A DNA stretch of 64,000 nucleotides from Coniella vitis (lineage: Eukaryota > Ascomycota > Sordariomycetes > Diaporthales > Schizoparmaceae). Of the stretch, positions 1-10,299 are shown one piece after another. A program made the position numbers and the translations under genes. Position 1 is the stretch's first letter, and each line of letters opens with the position of its first letter. The DNA is taken from NCBI GenBank assembly GCA_011317545.1, contig WUJK01000005.1, positions 3,038,001 to 3,102,000 on the forward strand. The letters are read 5' to 3'. Below the pieces are notes generated by a model, which worked only from the letters and a program-made list of their open reading frames with translations, was not told the origin of the DNA and did no database searches.

Positions 1-5
1 CGTCA

Positions 6-932
6 TCAGCTCCCTCGTTGGATGCCGCCTTCGGCAATCCATTCTGTCTGAAAGACGCGCGCAATGCGCTCCATGCGACTGGCAGCGCGGCGCGCATCGC
101 GCAATTCGTCTGCGGCAGGGGCAACGATGGTATTGATTAGCATGGGTGGGGCGTTGGGACCGTCTGCTGCGTCTTGAGCCTGTTGATCGTGGGCGTCGTT
201 GGGCTGGGCGGGTTGGTGCGCATCGAGGTCTGTATACATAAGGGGAGGATGGTGTTTACTGGTTGCGGCCGCGGCGGTGGTATTGACCATTTCGCCTGCT
301 TGGCCGTCGATTGTAGTCACAAGGCTGTTTACGCTTGGCCTTCTGCTGCGTTGCCGGGGTGTGGAAGTACCACCGGAACCACCTCCTCCTCCAACATCAG
401 TGTTACTGCCGAGGACAAGAGACATGGGGCACAAGTAGCTGTGCAAGACGACGGGGCCAGCGCATGCGTATTCGACCATTGTTCGTAGAGGGGCGCCGCG
501 ATCGAGGCGTTTGGCTGCGTCATAGGACGCCAGGGCGGTGGCTGTTAGGTGGGTGAGGGAGAGGGATTGGATGTTTTGCGGTGTCTCAGACTCGGCAAGG
601 GTGGTGTCGTTCTTGTTGTTGCTGTTATTGTGGTGGGAGGAGTGGTAGCGTCTTCTGTTGTTGTTGTTGGTCGTGTTGACGGCGGCGGAGCGAGCGGTTG
701 GCGTGCTGGTAGGCGAAGGAGACTCGTCGTCGGTTGAAGAGGTGGGGCTGGTTGAGAAGGTCGCCGTTGGGCGGTGGTTGTGGTCTTGCGGTTTGCGGTT
801 CGAGAGAGGTGGGACTTGCTGTTGCGCTTGCGAAGACAGCACCACAGAGGAGGAGGAGGAGATTAGAGGTGTGAGGGCGCGGTCGGTGAGGTGGACTGCG
901 AGATTGGGGTGTTGAGAGGGAAGGCTCGCCAT
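6..932 (-). CDS. Conserved fungal protein of unknown function
   Basis: A single-exon frame of 308 residues with its own ATG at 932 and a stop at 6-8. The first 30 residues (starting MASLPSQHPNLAVHLTDRAL) and a central block around residues 125-175 (THLTATALASYDAAKRLDRG followed by a Tyr/Cys/Pro-rich hydrophobic stretch) look like conserved, folded segments. The rest is low complexity: Ser/Thr/Pro-rich at 35-90, Asn/His-rich at 90-110, a poly-Gly linker near 180, then an Ala/Asp/Gln-rich tail that ends in a short basic helix (ARRAASRMERIARVFQ). No signal peptide or membrane span is evident. I do not recognise a family with confidence. Alternation of ordered islands and repeats suggests a regulatory or scaffold protein, which is inference only. 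The upstream 1.3 kb holds no gene. Confidence 0.7.
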   Translation of the reverse strand: MASLPSQHPNLAVHLTDRALTPLISSSSSVVLSSQAQQQVPPLSNRKPQDHNHRPTATFSTSPTSSTDDESPSPTSTPTARSAAVNTTNNNNRRRYHSSHHNNSNNKNDTTLAESETPQNIQSLSLTHLTATALASYDAAKRLDRGAPLRTMVEYACAGPVVLHSYLCPMSLVLGSNTDVGGGGGSGGTSTPRQRSRRPSVNSLVTTIDGQAGEMVNTTAAAATSKHHPPLMYTDLDAHQPAQPNDAHDQQAQDAADGPNAPPMLINTIVAPAADELRDARRAASRMERIARVFQTEWIAEGGIQRGS

Positions 933-2306
933 TGTTTCGTCTGTGCGTGCGGACTGGGAAGCGGACGGTGGACGACAGGCTGGTTAACAAACAGTAGGTC
1001 GGTCGAGGGTGGTATGAATTGTTTGGATGGGTGTATAGACGAGAGAGGGGAGAAAGGACCAGGATCCTTCCCGAGGCGGCCTTGAGACGGGAGTTAGAGG
1101 GAGGAAGAGAAGGGGGAAAGTCAATGCTATTGGACGTGCATGGAGCATGGAGAGCTGAGCAACGAGGTGAGCAGGTCGGCGGAGATGGATCGGTTAGGAA
1201 AGATACGATATCGTGAGGGTGGTGGTGGTGGTGGTGGTGGTGGTTGTGGTGGTGATGCTCGTGGCCAAAGAGTGCCGGAAGAATTTGATGTTGCTTGTGT
1301 AACTGTTGCACCGTCACTACTGCTGCTGCCCTCTCATAAGGAAGAAGTGGGAAAACGGGAAATAGAACAGACGACTGGCGAGATCACAACAAGGACAACG
1401 CCAGGTTGGGAACGCGATATACCAGCCGCAAGCGAGGGCGGGGTCTTGAGGGTATTGCGTGCGACGGGCTAGGGGTGGGTTGTTTCCTTTGGCGGGAAGT
1501 ATACTTGGCAGATACTTATTTCTGCGGCGATATATGCGGTGTGGGCCAGGTACCGCGCTGGTGTTGGCCTTTGTACTCTGGGGTCCTTGCAGTGATATCA
1601 TCAACCAGCTTTTAGTGCACCGGCAACTGAAAGGTCAGGGTCTGGCCGTCTGTGCGAGCAAAGCATGGGAAAAGCCGAGGAACTGTTGCAAGTAGTGTTT
1701 TCTGATCAGGGGCACAACAACACGAGATATCTATACAAGCATGTGCATGGAGACAAAGCAGCAAAGAAAAATGTGGGATGACGATGATGACACTATCTGC
1801 AAACCAGATTGGGTTTGTCAATTGGATCATCTGAGTGGCAGAGTCGCAGATCATATGCACAGTAGCAGAGAATTGTCTGGCATGATAGGCACGGAAGTAA
1901 AGTGCAGCATGCTTGTCGCGCGGGCCGCTGATAGCCGGTTGCTAGAATCAAGCCGGTCAGGGACATAGCTTAGGTGTTGGAGGGCTTGTTCCAGGGGTTT
2001 TAGGCGTGTGTATATAGACGTAGAGTGAGGTTGGGTGCGTGGGGGTACTGTCAGTATGCAAGGGTCAAACAATGTGTCCTCTGGGCCATGAACGCTTCTT
2101 AGAAAGACACGGCCAACCATACCAGCCAAAACAACGACAAACAACATCATCATCCCTGAACTATCGACAGCCCCACGCACTCTTGCTTGCATTGCCGGCA
2201 GCGCTATTCAAGCTCGCAATATCCCCACGACTTTATTAATCGACCCCGAACATATACCATATACCTAAGAGCTTCAAAACATAGCTAATAAAGTCTACAC
2301 CGAACC
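933..2306. other. Divergent intergenic region
   Basis: This spacer of about 1.4 kb separates the start of the minus-strand unknown gene from the start of the plus-strand coiled-coil gene, so it should contain both promoters. It contains the (GGT)n run. The short frames here are low complexity or overlap one another on both strands, and I see no gene. Confidence 0.6.
1216..1255. repeat. (GGT)n simple repeat
   Basis: A run of GGT triplets with one GTT interruption lies in the spacer upstream of the minus-strand gene at 6-932. Read on the other strand it gives a poly-His frame, which I regard as fortuitous. Confidence 0.9.
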
Positions 2307-3482
2307 ATGGCTGACGACAAGGCCCGGGCCGAGAAGCTCGCTGCAGCCCGCAAAAAGGCCCAGGAAAAGGCCGCCAAGGCAAAGGCAAAGAAGGGCAAGA
2401 CTGCGCCCGCGAAAGAGGACGAGAATGCCCCCGCAGCAGCAGCCGCTGCTACAGAAACCCCCGACGAGCCGAAGGACGAAGTGCCAAGTTCGCCGCCGCC
2501 CCAAGAAGCTGCCGATGCTCCTGCTGAGCCTGAAACCGGAGCTACAGAGGAGAATGCCGCTGCTGCTGATGAGGCCGCCGAAGCTGCTGCTGCTGTCACT
2601 TCAGAGCCCATTGAAACGAATGCGCCCGCGCCAGAGTCTGGACTCGCAGCCAAACCTACCGATGCGCCCTCCGAATCGACCGCCGCGCTTGAGGCTAAGC
2701 TCGCCGAGCTAGACAAGGAATATGCCGAGGCCAAGTCTGCGCGTGACGAGGCGCAGTTGATGGCTGATGCGTTGGAAAAGAAGGTTGTGTCGCTCGAGAT
2801 GCTGCACAAGGAGGATGAAGGCCAGATTCGACGGCTCGAGTCGGACCTCGCCGAGGCCCAGAGCGAGAATGTCGAGCTCAAGAAGAAACTACAAAAGGCC
2901 GAAGCCGAGGCACTACGGCTGAGCAAGAAGGAGGCGCAAGACGGCGGCGGCACGGACAACGACCACCTGGATGAGCTGGAGGACGAGGAGCGACAAAAGC
3001 TGGAGAAGAAAATCCGGGAGCTTGAGGCCGAGAATACAGACCTCAAGCGCGGTATATGGCAAGAGAAGAGGAAAGAGTTGCAACCGGGAATGGACGAAGC
3101 AGCCGGCGGCCACTTCACGACGGTGGATCTGGGTAGCGGAGGCGCACCAGGTGCAGCCCATAGGAAACACCAGGGCGGCTTTGGAGACTTTTTGACCAGT
3201 GGCCTCAATGCACTGACGGGCACTGGGGGCCATCAGCAAGGCTACGGCCACAGCCACGGGCATGGGCATGGGCACGAGCATGACGAAGATGGTTTCTTGG
3301 ACGATGATGACGACTTTGACGAAGAAGCCTTTAGGAAGGCGCAAGAAGACGCAGCCAAGGCGAGAATTGAGCGGATCAAGGACATCAAGAGAGGCCTCAA
3401 GAATTGGGAGGGCTGGAGGCTTGATCTGGTGGAAGGGCGGCGGGGCGGCGGGGAAGGCATTGGGGAGATTTTCGAGGTCTGA
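2307..3482 (+). CDS. Acidic coiled-coil protein with His-rich tail
   Basis: A 391-residue single-exon frame with a good start context (ACCATGG). Residues 1-35 are Ala/Lys-rich (repeated KA and EKLAAARKK-type helices). Residues 35-125 are Ala/Glu/Pro-rich and disordered. Residues about 128-255 form a long heptad-like coiled coil (ALEAKLAELDKEYAEAKSAR and following). A Gly-rich segment then contains GGFGDFLTSGLNALTGTG, followed by a histidine cluster (HSHGHGHGHEHDEDG, about residues 317-331), a run of Asp, and a basic helix with a conserved-looking end (KNWEGWRLDLVEGRRGG). Similar ascomycete proteins are usually annotated only as M-protein-repeat or coiled-coil proteins, and no biochemical role can be read from the sequence. 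The histidine cluster could bind divalent metal. The large minus-strand frame over this gene is a composition shadow. Confidence 0.75.
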   Translation: MADDKARAEKLAAARKKAQEKAAKAKAKKGKTAPAKEDENAPAAAAAATETPDEPKDEVPSSPPPQEAADAPAEPETGATEENAAAADEAAEAAAAVTSEPIETNAPAPESGLAAKPTDAPSESTAALEAKLAELDKEYAEAKSARDEAQLMADALEKKVVSLEMLHKEDEGQIRRLESDLAEAQSENVELKKKLQKAEAEALRLSKKEAQDGGGTDNDHLDELEDEERQKLEKKIRELEAENTDLKRGIWQEKRKELQPGMDEAAGGHFTTVDLGSGGAPGAAHRKHQGGFGDFLTSGLNALTGTGGHQQGYGHSHGHGHGHEHDEDGFLDDDDDFDEEAFRKAQEDAAKARIERIKDIKRGLKNWEGWRLDLVEGRRGGGEGIGEIFEV

Positions 3483-4472
3483 ACAGGTCTATAAGTTGCA
3501 TAGACTACACCTGGAAAGATTACAATTGACATGTTGAGGCTATGCTCGTCCATTAGCCATGACGAATGCAACTTGGGTGTGGGAATTCTAGGAGTTGATC
3601 TGCTGGTCTTGACACCAAGCGCTGCCGCTGTATTACTATGTACTATGTACACCTGCCTGTGTTGGGTCCTGTTCACAAGGTTCGATTACTATGTACCCAA
3701 GAGAGCGCTGGGGTGGACGGCTGGGGCAACTGGGCGACCAGGGTACTGGCTGGGTGCAGGTGGCCTAACCAGCAGCAAGGCCCCGCTTCTACCAAATTCA
3801 CGCACGACGGGCTGCTCCAAAAACAACGCGCCCAGCGAAAATTGCCTATTGACACGGAGCCTTTCTCTGCGGCCGCCCTGGTGCATCAATTCTTCTTGCC
3901 GTCACCCGCGACAAACCACCACCTCGTCGTCTGCTACACGCACCAGGACTCTACCCCGGAACACGACGCGCCTCTTCATTTGCACCGGGTGCCCAGGAAG
4001 AAGCACGCGATCATCCTTGGCTTGCTTGTACTATAACCTGTAGTAAGACACGCTCCCATCCAGAGCACGCAGCAAACAGTACTGTGATGGCTGTTTATCT
4101 GCATTCTTCATGGTCTTTTGGCCTCCATTGTCGATCAAAAGATGGATTACTGGACTCACTGACATGTTTGCTCACAGGCCATCGCCAGCTCTCTTGAGCA
4201 CCTGCGCTTCATTTTATTGCGGTGACAAGAACCAGCCACCCAAAATATTCACAGAGGCACTGATGCAGACACCGACAGCTGGCAAGGCTGGCCTTTGGTG
4301 ATCTTACCGAGTCTGTGCAGCTTCTTCCAACTAGTTCCATCAAGGGTGTCGGGGTCAGCTGTTCAACAGGCAACCTGGGTGAACTCCTCTCAATTGGTGC
4401 TCTTTGGCGACAACGACCACCTCCTTCTTTTCTCTCGTCACCTATACTTTCACCCAATTCATACAATCCACC
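3483..4472. other. Intergenic region with TACTATGTAC motifs
   Basis: A 1-kb spacer between two plus-strand genes. It contains two copies of the dispersed TACTATGTAC motif (3634-3651 and 3687-3696). Open frames here are short and without recognisable domains. A pyrimidine-rich stretch at about 4430-4460 precedes the ATG of the downstream gene. Confidence 0.5.
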
Positions 4473-5264
4473 ATGGATCCCAGTCTGGCAGCCTTGCACC
4501 AGCAGCAGGTTGCGAGTACTGCTAGTGCCGCTCTGCAGCAAGGCCTTGCCGTGCAGCAGCATTCGCCCACCCCCCAGCACCACGGACCCGGCCGGCCCCC
4601 CAATGCCGACCGCCAGATCCTCATTGATGGCCGCCGCTTCCAGCGTCTCGAGGAGAATGTTGCCAAACTTATTGAGTTGACTCAGCTCATGATGAACCGC
4701 CAGCAGGAGCTCAATGACCGCATGGTCCAGCGCGAGCAGCAACTCCAGAACCAAGTCAACTACACCGAAGAACGCCTGCAGCTGGCCATCGACCACCACG
4801 GCGACCCGGACGGCGACGAAGACGAAGAGGAAGAGGAAGAAGACGAAGATCGTGACCCGCCCGACATGGCCTATCCGCCCCTGGGCATGCAGTTCCGCCC
4901 CCATTTCGGCGCCAAGAAGCCCCTCGAGGGCCTCCTGGACAACATCAATCTGTGGGCCAAGGAGCACGGCTACAAGTGCGCTACACTGCGCTCGACCCAA
5001 AAGGCTGGTGAACGCGTCCGCATTGCCATTCGCTGCTGTTTAGGCGGCGAGTCGCGTTACAAGGCGCTCGACGAAAATGGCGAGATGCTCATCCGAACAA
5101 AGACTGGTCAGCTGCGCAAGCCTTACCGCAAGCGCACCAGCAAGAAAACGGGCTGCGAGTTTGGTTTTATTCTTGGAGAGACGGGTCAGGGCTCGAATAT
5201 CTTTGAGGTGAGGTACCATCCTAACGGCTCGCCGCCCCATAATCACCCTCCTATGCACCTGTGA
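4473..5264 (+). CDS. FAR1-type zinc-finger DNA-binding protein
   Basis: The start is set at the ATG in a good context (CCACCATGG) at 4473, giving 263 residues; the frame is open further upstream but that stretch looks non-coding. Residues 1-50 are Gln/His/Pro-rich. Residues about 50-110 form a coiled coil (RRFQRLEENVAKLIELTQLM), followed by a Glu/Asp run. The C-terminal 100 residues match the FAR1/WRKY-GCM1 fold: a first Cys pair (IRCC), a basic Arg/Lys segment (RKPYRKRTSKKTGCEFGF) with another Cys, and a terminal HPNGSPPHNHPP with the His ligands. This domain is found at the N-terminus of MULE-type transposases and in transcription factors derived from them. No transposase core follows, so this is probably a domesticated DNA-binding protein using the coiled coil to dimerise. 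The last point is inference. Confidence 0.7.
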   Translation: MDPSLAALHQQQVASTASAALQQGLAVQQHSPTPQHHGPGRPPNADRQILIDGRRFQRLEENVAKLIELTQLMMNRQQELNDRMVQREQQLQNQVNYTEERLQLAIDHHGDPDGDEDEEEEEEDEDRDPPDMAYPPLGMQFRPHFGAKKPLEGLLDNINLWAKEHGYKCATLRSTQKAGERVRIAIRCCLGGESRYKALDENGEMLIRTKTGQLRKPYRKRTSKKTGCEFGFILGETGQGSNIFEVRYHPNGSPPHNHPPMHL

Positions 5265-6362
5265 AAGGTATCGGGAGAGACGACTGGCTACCTGTTATTC
5301 AAGCTGGGCTGTTGTCGTTTTCCGTTTGCGACGACGCAATCTGTCACAATGGCATGACACCGACTAGCTGTTGTGGCGGCCCTAGCTCACTGGTTGAGTA
5401 ACTTGTGGATTCAATAGTTGAGAATATTGGTGTCGCATTTGTTCCTCCCCCCTGGGTGGTTGGTTCTTCGCAATGACCATTTCATGGCTTGGATCTGCTG
5501 TTCGGCATGGCAGTGCGGACTTTGGGCTATTACACTCCAAGTCGCCCTCTCAGGAAAGGCGTTGTTATAGAGGTTCTACTCGCCCGGCAGCGCAGTTCAA
5601 ACGTGTTGCCTAGATAGTAAAAGGTGGTGAGGCATGTGCTAGATAGAGGCGTAGTAATCATACCGCCACGCCCAGCATGCATGGAATGCAGCATTGCTAC
5701 GATTCACGAAGCATGGACGAGATAATACAATCATCAAAGGGGCTTCAACTACTATCCTCGAGAGGGAGGTGTGAAAAGAATGTTTATCCCCAATATAGTA
5801 ACTCGACAGACCAGTACTGTACCGATGCTTGCTACTGCTTGTATTTAAACCCAAGATCATCGTGAGCTGATGAGCTTCACACCCCATTACGCAAGTCAAC
5901 TTCTCGATGTCCTCTAAAATCCAATCAATGGGTGTAGCGAAAAGTCACATCTTGTCATTGCGCCCACGTCGCATCTTCCCGCAGAAAATCTGTCAGATCT
6001 GGGACACTACCAATCAGCAGATCGACAACAATGCCATTGCGATCACAGATGCACGATCTTGAACCTCCCTTGGCGGAAAACTGCAAATTTCGTTTCCCCA
6101 GTGTCGTATGTCGACCTCGGCACGATCAACATTTCTTTGGCTATAATAACCTCGAGGCCATGTGCGGTTTGGTGCCGAATCACTGCCTTCACTCCGCTGG
6201 CACGGCCCAAACCCGAGACCCGTTTTGGCTCCTCTTTTAAAGATATCGATACACTTGTCAGGTGTTTGCTCCTACATGTTTCCGAGGCGAAGTCTCAGAA
6301 AGCCGTCAACGAGGTATTCGCGCTCGAATTGCTCAAGCGCTATTATCCCTTTGTTTTTGTCT
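5265..6362. other. Intergenic region next to transposon debris
   Basis: About 1.1 kb with only short frames. From about 6000 the sequence begins to look like decayed coding DNA, but I could not assign it before the integrase zinc-finger remnant at 6363. Confidence 0.4.
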
Positions 6363-6597
6363 GATGTTCACGACGATTGTTGTCACTTCGGCCGAGATCG
6401 TATGATGGTCGCACTTGACGGGATTACGTTTCAAACACATAAGAAAGCTTGTTGACGCGTACGTGCGCCATTGTCCACGCTGGCACGCTGTGGAGAGAAT
6501 AAAACAAATAATGAGAAGTTGCTTGGCCAATTGACGCCTATACGGGGCCCTCAAGAGCCTATGCACACCATCGCCCTCGACTTTGTTACTGCTAACG
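6363..6597 (+). mobile_element. Ty3/gypsy integrase fragment (N-terminal zinc finger)
   Basis: Read in three frames in succession, this segment gives the features of the start of a Ty3/gypsy integrase: a His-containing block (HFGRDRMMVALDGITFQTH), then YVRHCP with the first Cys of the zinc-binding pair (the second is replaced by Trp), then LTPIRGPQEPMHTIALDFVT, which is the usual entry to the catalytic core and carries its first Asp. At least two frameshifts and a stop separate these blocks, so it is dead. No LTRs or reverse transcriptase were seen in the window. It lies head-on to a second integrase scrap at 6665-6885 on the minus strand, so the two come from a rearranged insertion or from two insertions. 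Confidence 0.65.
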
Positions 6598-6664
6598 GCG
6601 GCGGCAACGTGCGTTGAAATGGGTCTTTGTCGGTGTCGAGGCAGCTTTATTTTCTTCAACAACG

Positions 6665-6885
6665 TTTTGTATGCGGTACCTGTTTTGAGCCAGACATTGT
6701 CTCCAACGTTGAGGGCGCGAGAATGAGCATTGTTGGGATTCCATTGTAGAGCAGGCAGCACGTTAATCCACGGATCGTTTGGGTATTCGGCGCCGCAGTA
6801 ACGGAGGGCCAATTCGACGACTTGGTTCTTCTGTCCGGCTTGGCCGTCTGCCTGGGGATGGCAAGTTTCCCGAGCAATGAAGTCC
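6665..6885 (-). mobile_element. Ty3/gypsy integrase fragment (catalytic end)
   Basis: The minus-strand frame contains CHPQADGQAGQKNQVVELAL, the well-known HPQTDGQ..N..VE..LR block of Ty3/gypsy integrases including its catalytic Glu, then a block equivalent to the WxxxLPALQ..N...HS segment (PWINVLPALQWNPNNAHSRA) and a GDNVWLK sequence like the start of the C-terminal GDxV-L motif. The usual 30-40 residues between the last two are missing. The fragment is fused in frame to protease-like sequence upstream (see 6886-7660), which makes one chimeric open frame of 234 codons at 6333-7037. Confidence 0.65.
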
Positions 6886-7660
6886 TTGTTTGCTGGTGCA
6901 CTGGAGAACTTGTCAAGATCGAGCTCGATGAGCGCCCAATCCTTGAAGAAGCCAGGTTGATTGCGAGACAGCTCCAACGCTGAGTAGTAAGCTACATAGC
7001 CAATTCGCCAGCTCGATGCATCGCTGAGGTTCTCCATGCCGTTGATGACTTGTTGTCCATAGGCTACTTGACACTGACGTCTGGCAAGTTCCTTGGCTTC
7101 CTGCTCGGTAAAGCGCCTGGGACCCTTTGCGTTCCACGTAATGGTAGAACTCCCATGGCGACTTCTTTACCCCTGAAACTTGCATGCCGGCCTTCAGCGT
7201 GTTATAAAAAAGTTGTAGCGCACCTAAGCAGTCATCAACTTTTGCACGTTGTTGAACTGAACGATGGCTTCCTGTCTACCTCGCTCTGCCGCGGTATATG
7301 CCGCGATGCCTATTCGCTGTCGCAGACGATATGGCGATTGGTCAGACCATAGACTGTCCCTTGGGCGCCTGCAAGACTAAAATGAAGACCCATAGTGCCC
7401 TGGCGCCTCTGAGCCATACACGCCACCGGGTAAATAAGGGATGGAAGAAGCGGGAGGGCGAGCTCGTTGATGAGTTCCCTGTTGTCGGTCCAGGCTCGCG
7501 TGTCAATTCGCCGCTCGAAATCCGCGGACGCCGCGACTAGATGATAACTGCTCTCCTGGATTTCGACATCCAGTGGGGCAATGCCCAAGTATCGGAGAAT
7601 TTGACGGCATGTGAGTGCGAAAACTCTTGGCTCTTGGCCGGCCTTCGTCCATATCGAGGC
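6886..7660 (-). pseudogene. Decayed trypsin-like serine protease-family gene
   Basis: Several minus-strand frames must be read one after another. From 5' to 3' on that strand they give VFALTCRQILRYLGIAPLDV, GTVYGLTNRHIVC (a TxxH motif like the catalytic His of S1-type proteases), QFNNVQKL..DCLGALQLF, an amphipathic EAKELARRQ stretch, SWRIGYVAYY, and FFKDWALIELDLDKF (like the DWALIEL motif with the catalytic Asp). This order matches a family of fungal proteins with a degenerate trypsin-like domain that is common in dothideomycetes and agaricomycetes; the family name is from memory and not checked. Multiple frameshifts and stops show it is not functional. Its 3' end runs directly into a gypsy integrase fragment, and the Ser-containing third motif is absent. 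Confidence 0.5.
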
Positions 7661-10299
7661 CGACGCGGATCGGGAAGAAGTGGCTCCAGGGAAGGCCAGA
7701 CTGGCAGGTCCACCGCTTGTGGGATGCTTGGGCTACCAGTCTGGGCACGTTGCCCAGCCCGTAGTAGTAGTGTTTACTATTCAGTCGGTTCGTACGATTG
7801 AGGATCCGATAGCTCGAAATCGTGCACTATACTCAACGGATCCCCGGTGGGGGGTGCCATCGATGTGCACGAGTGCCTGGTGGCCAAGCGTCGCGAGATT
7901 CGAGGACTTGGCTGTGGTGGCACAGGATTTCGGTGGCGCCTTTTGGAAATGAATGGCTGGCATGGATAGAGCAGACAGGTGCCCTGTTTTTGATATCCGG
8001 ATGGCTTCTAGATGCTAGAAGCAATCCGGCCGTGTTGGCCACCTTGCCAGAGCGCGAAGCGCGCCATGATGGCTCGTTAATCGAATGTGACTCATGGTGA
8101 AGACCTAGGACGATGAGACTACCAGGAACAAGAAAGCTACTGTAGTAGAAGCTCGGTGCGCAGTGAATGGCTGTTCTGGAATGAGAAAGATGTTGGGGCG
8201 CGACTTGCAAAACGGGAACTGTTTTGTTATTCTCTGGGGACTGTTGTTCACATGTCATTGCGGAAGGTGGCAGGTGGCAGGTGGCACCTTCTTGACTGGG
8301 AAAGCGGGTGACCCACGAAACTTTCAGGGGCCCTGAACGGTGCCCAGCTGCTGGACGTTAAACTACTACTAGGTACTAATTGTCTATATTGGCTGATATC
8401 CCATCTTGATGCGAGGCTCGTCAGGTTTGTTGACGGCTCTTTTGAACCCGACGTAGCCTGTAGTCTCGAGCATCCCAAGAGAAGTTGAAAGGGATACCTG
8501 CAGACTGTGTGTGTGCTAGTTAGTGGTCGATTAGTGGGTTATTGTGCTTGTCAGGCTGTGCACATAGTACATACCATAGTACATACTCACGTAGGTGATG
8601 CCACGACGCCAAACGGGGTCTAGATCACGTCAATCATCGCTGAGAGGCGCTCCTCGAATGGCTGGGCAGTGGTCCCATTTTCGCTTTTCGGATCACGTCT
8701 TCTCTCTCTCTTTTTTTTTTTTTCCTTGCTCAAATGACAGCAGGACAGTCGTATGCACATGCCGGTGCGATTTCCGAATGGCTTCTTCTTCTGCTGCTGC
8801 TGCTTGCATCCGTCCCAAGCTACTTTGCTTGCAATCTTGTGTGCCGATCCCCTAATTCGGAGTTCATCTACTAGGCGTTTGCTGCGTCCTGCGCGTTGCG
8901 TTGCGCGTTGCATATCAGCACAGCATTTGGCGGCAGACGTACTTAAGCCATCCAAAGGATTTATTCTATAATATGCGGTTTTAATCTTGGCCCAAGCCAA
9001 GCAAAGGATTCATTGCACAAAAACCAGGCATTGGCATAAAGTGTGCCACGACGAATCAAGACGTATGATCATCCACATGTGCAGTCATGTACGCACGCCA
9101 CGGACCGGTAGCTACAGCAATTTAATCTATTCAGTCGCTTAATCGATCAATCATACATTTCGTGGCGCAGCGGCGTTAATTGTGATACGTGTTGATCGGC
9201 TTAACTAGTTCCATGCTGTTCCTTGCCTCGTCCAATGAGCCCTCACAGGCTCAACATGAGTAGCTCCAGTTAGGTATGTAGGCTATCTGTACTGGATAGT
9301 AGCAGGAAATGATCATGAGAGCACAGCAAAGAGGGGTTCAGCAAAAGCCAAAAAGCCATACGCGCAAACTGCACTTTATTTGACACGCGAGGGGCTTGCT
9401 ATACATGCACAATAGCGATTCTGACTTGTTTAACACTTGTCCGCTAATGCTCTGGTATGTGCACAGCATATGCGATCTTCGGGACTGACTTGTTTGATAC
9501 TACGAGTGATGCTGTGATTCTTTTGAAGGGGTGAACAGGTAAAGGTGGTCAGGGCGATCACATTCGGAGCGACTATGGAACACGGACACGGTGAAACTCG
9601 AGACTTTTTCCATGTGGTATTGGTATTTGTATTCATTCAATGAGTGACTTTGTTTGCATCCACCGCCTGTTCCCCCAAACGTTTTTTGTGATGAAGATAA
9701 TGAAAGTAGTATATGTACAAGAAGTCAAAGTCTATGCATATCGTTCATAACGCCCCTTGTCCTTGGTAAAGTAGGAAGCCAAAAGCAATGAATGTGGTGG
9801 ACAGGAGGGTGTGTTCGTGAGCAGAAGGCGATAACTCGCTTCATATCGTGATATCTCGTCCCAAAAAAAGATGTGCAGATTGCCCCCGTGATTTCGGAAC
9901 ATGGCTTTGTATATGACCTTGTACGTGGAGGCATGCTTGGATGACTACTCCGTAGCCTCTTGTAAGACCCGGGTAGAGCTCTTTGCAACCCAAGAAAGTC
10001 ATTTTATGTTTTGCCCCTCCCAGGACCCAGAGGATCCCTCTGACGCCTCTGTTGTGTTGACGAACTAACATGGTTCGTGTGGTATCATTTCCCAAAGGTC
10101 CCCGGCCGTCGAAAAACCCAAAATGATTTTGTGTTTTCTAAGAAAAGAAAAAATGTTCCATGTGAACATGGACAAACAGGAAAAGATAAAAGATGACCCG
10201 GCCCTCTCTGAGAAGTGAAAAAAGTAAGGAAGAGAGAAGGAGACATGAGGCGAACGACCATGAATGCGTCCAGCCCCAGAGTCAGTCAAGGACAGCAGC
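7661..10299. other. Gene-poor region
   Basis: About 2.6 kb without a convincing gene. The first 300 bases may be the 5' part of the decayed protease-like gene. A T-run sits at about 8709-8723, and copies of the ACATAGTAC motif at 8562-8585. The rest shows only short overlapping frames without domains. The last about 250 bases should hold the 3' UTR of the minus-strand gene that ends at 10300. Confidence 0.5.

Noticed and set aside
625..1317. Minus-strand frame of 230 codons with poly-His
   Set aside because: It overlaps the start of the gene at 6-932 in another frame and depends on the (GGT)n repeat; no domain.
2285..3223. Minus-strand frame of 312 codons, Ser/Ala-rich
   Set aside because: It is antisense to the coiled-coil gene; its Ser/Phe/Ala bias is what the Lys/Glu/Ala codons of that gene give in reverse.
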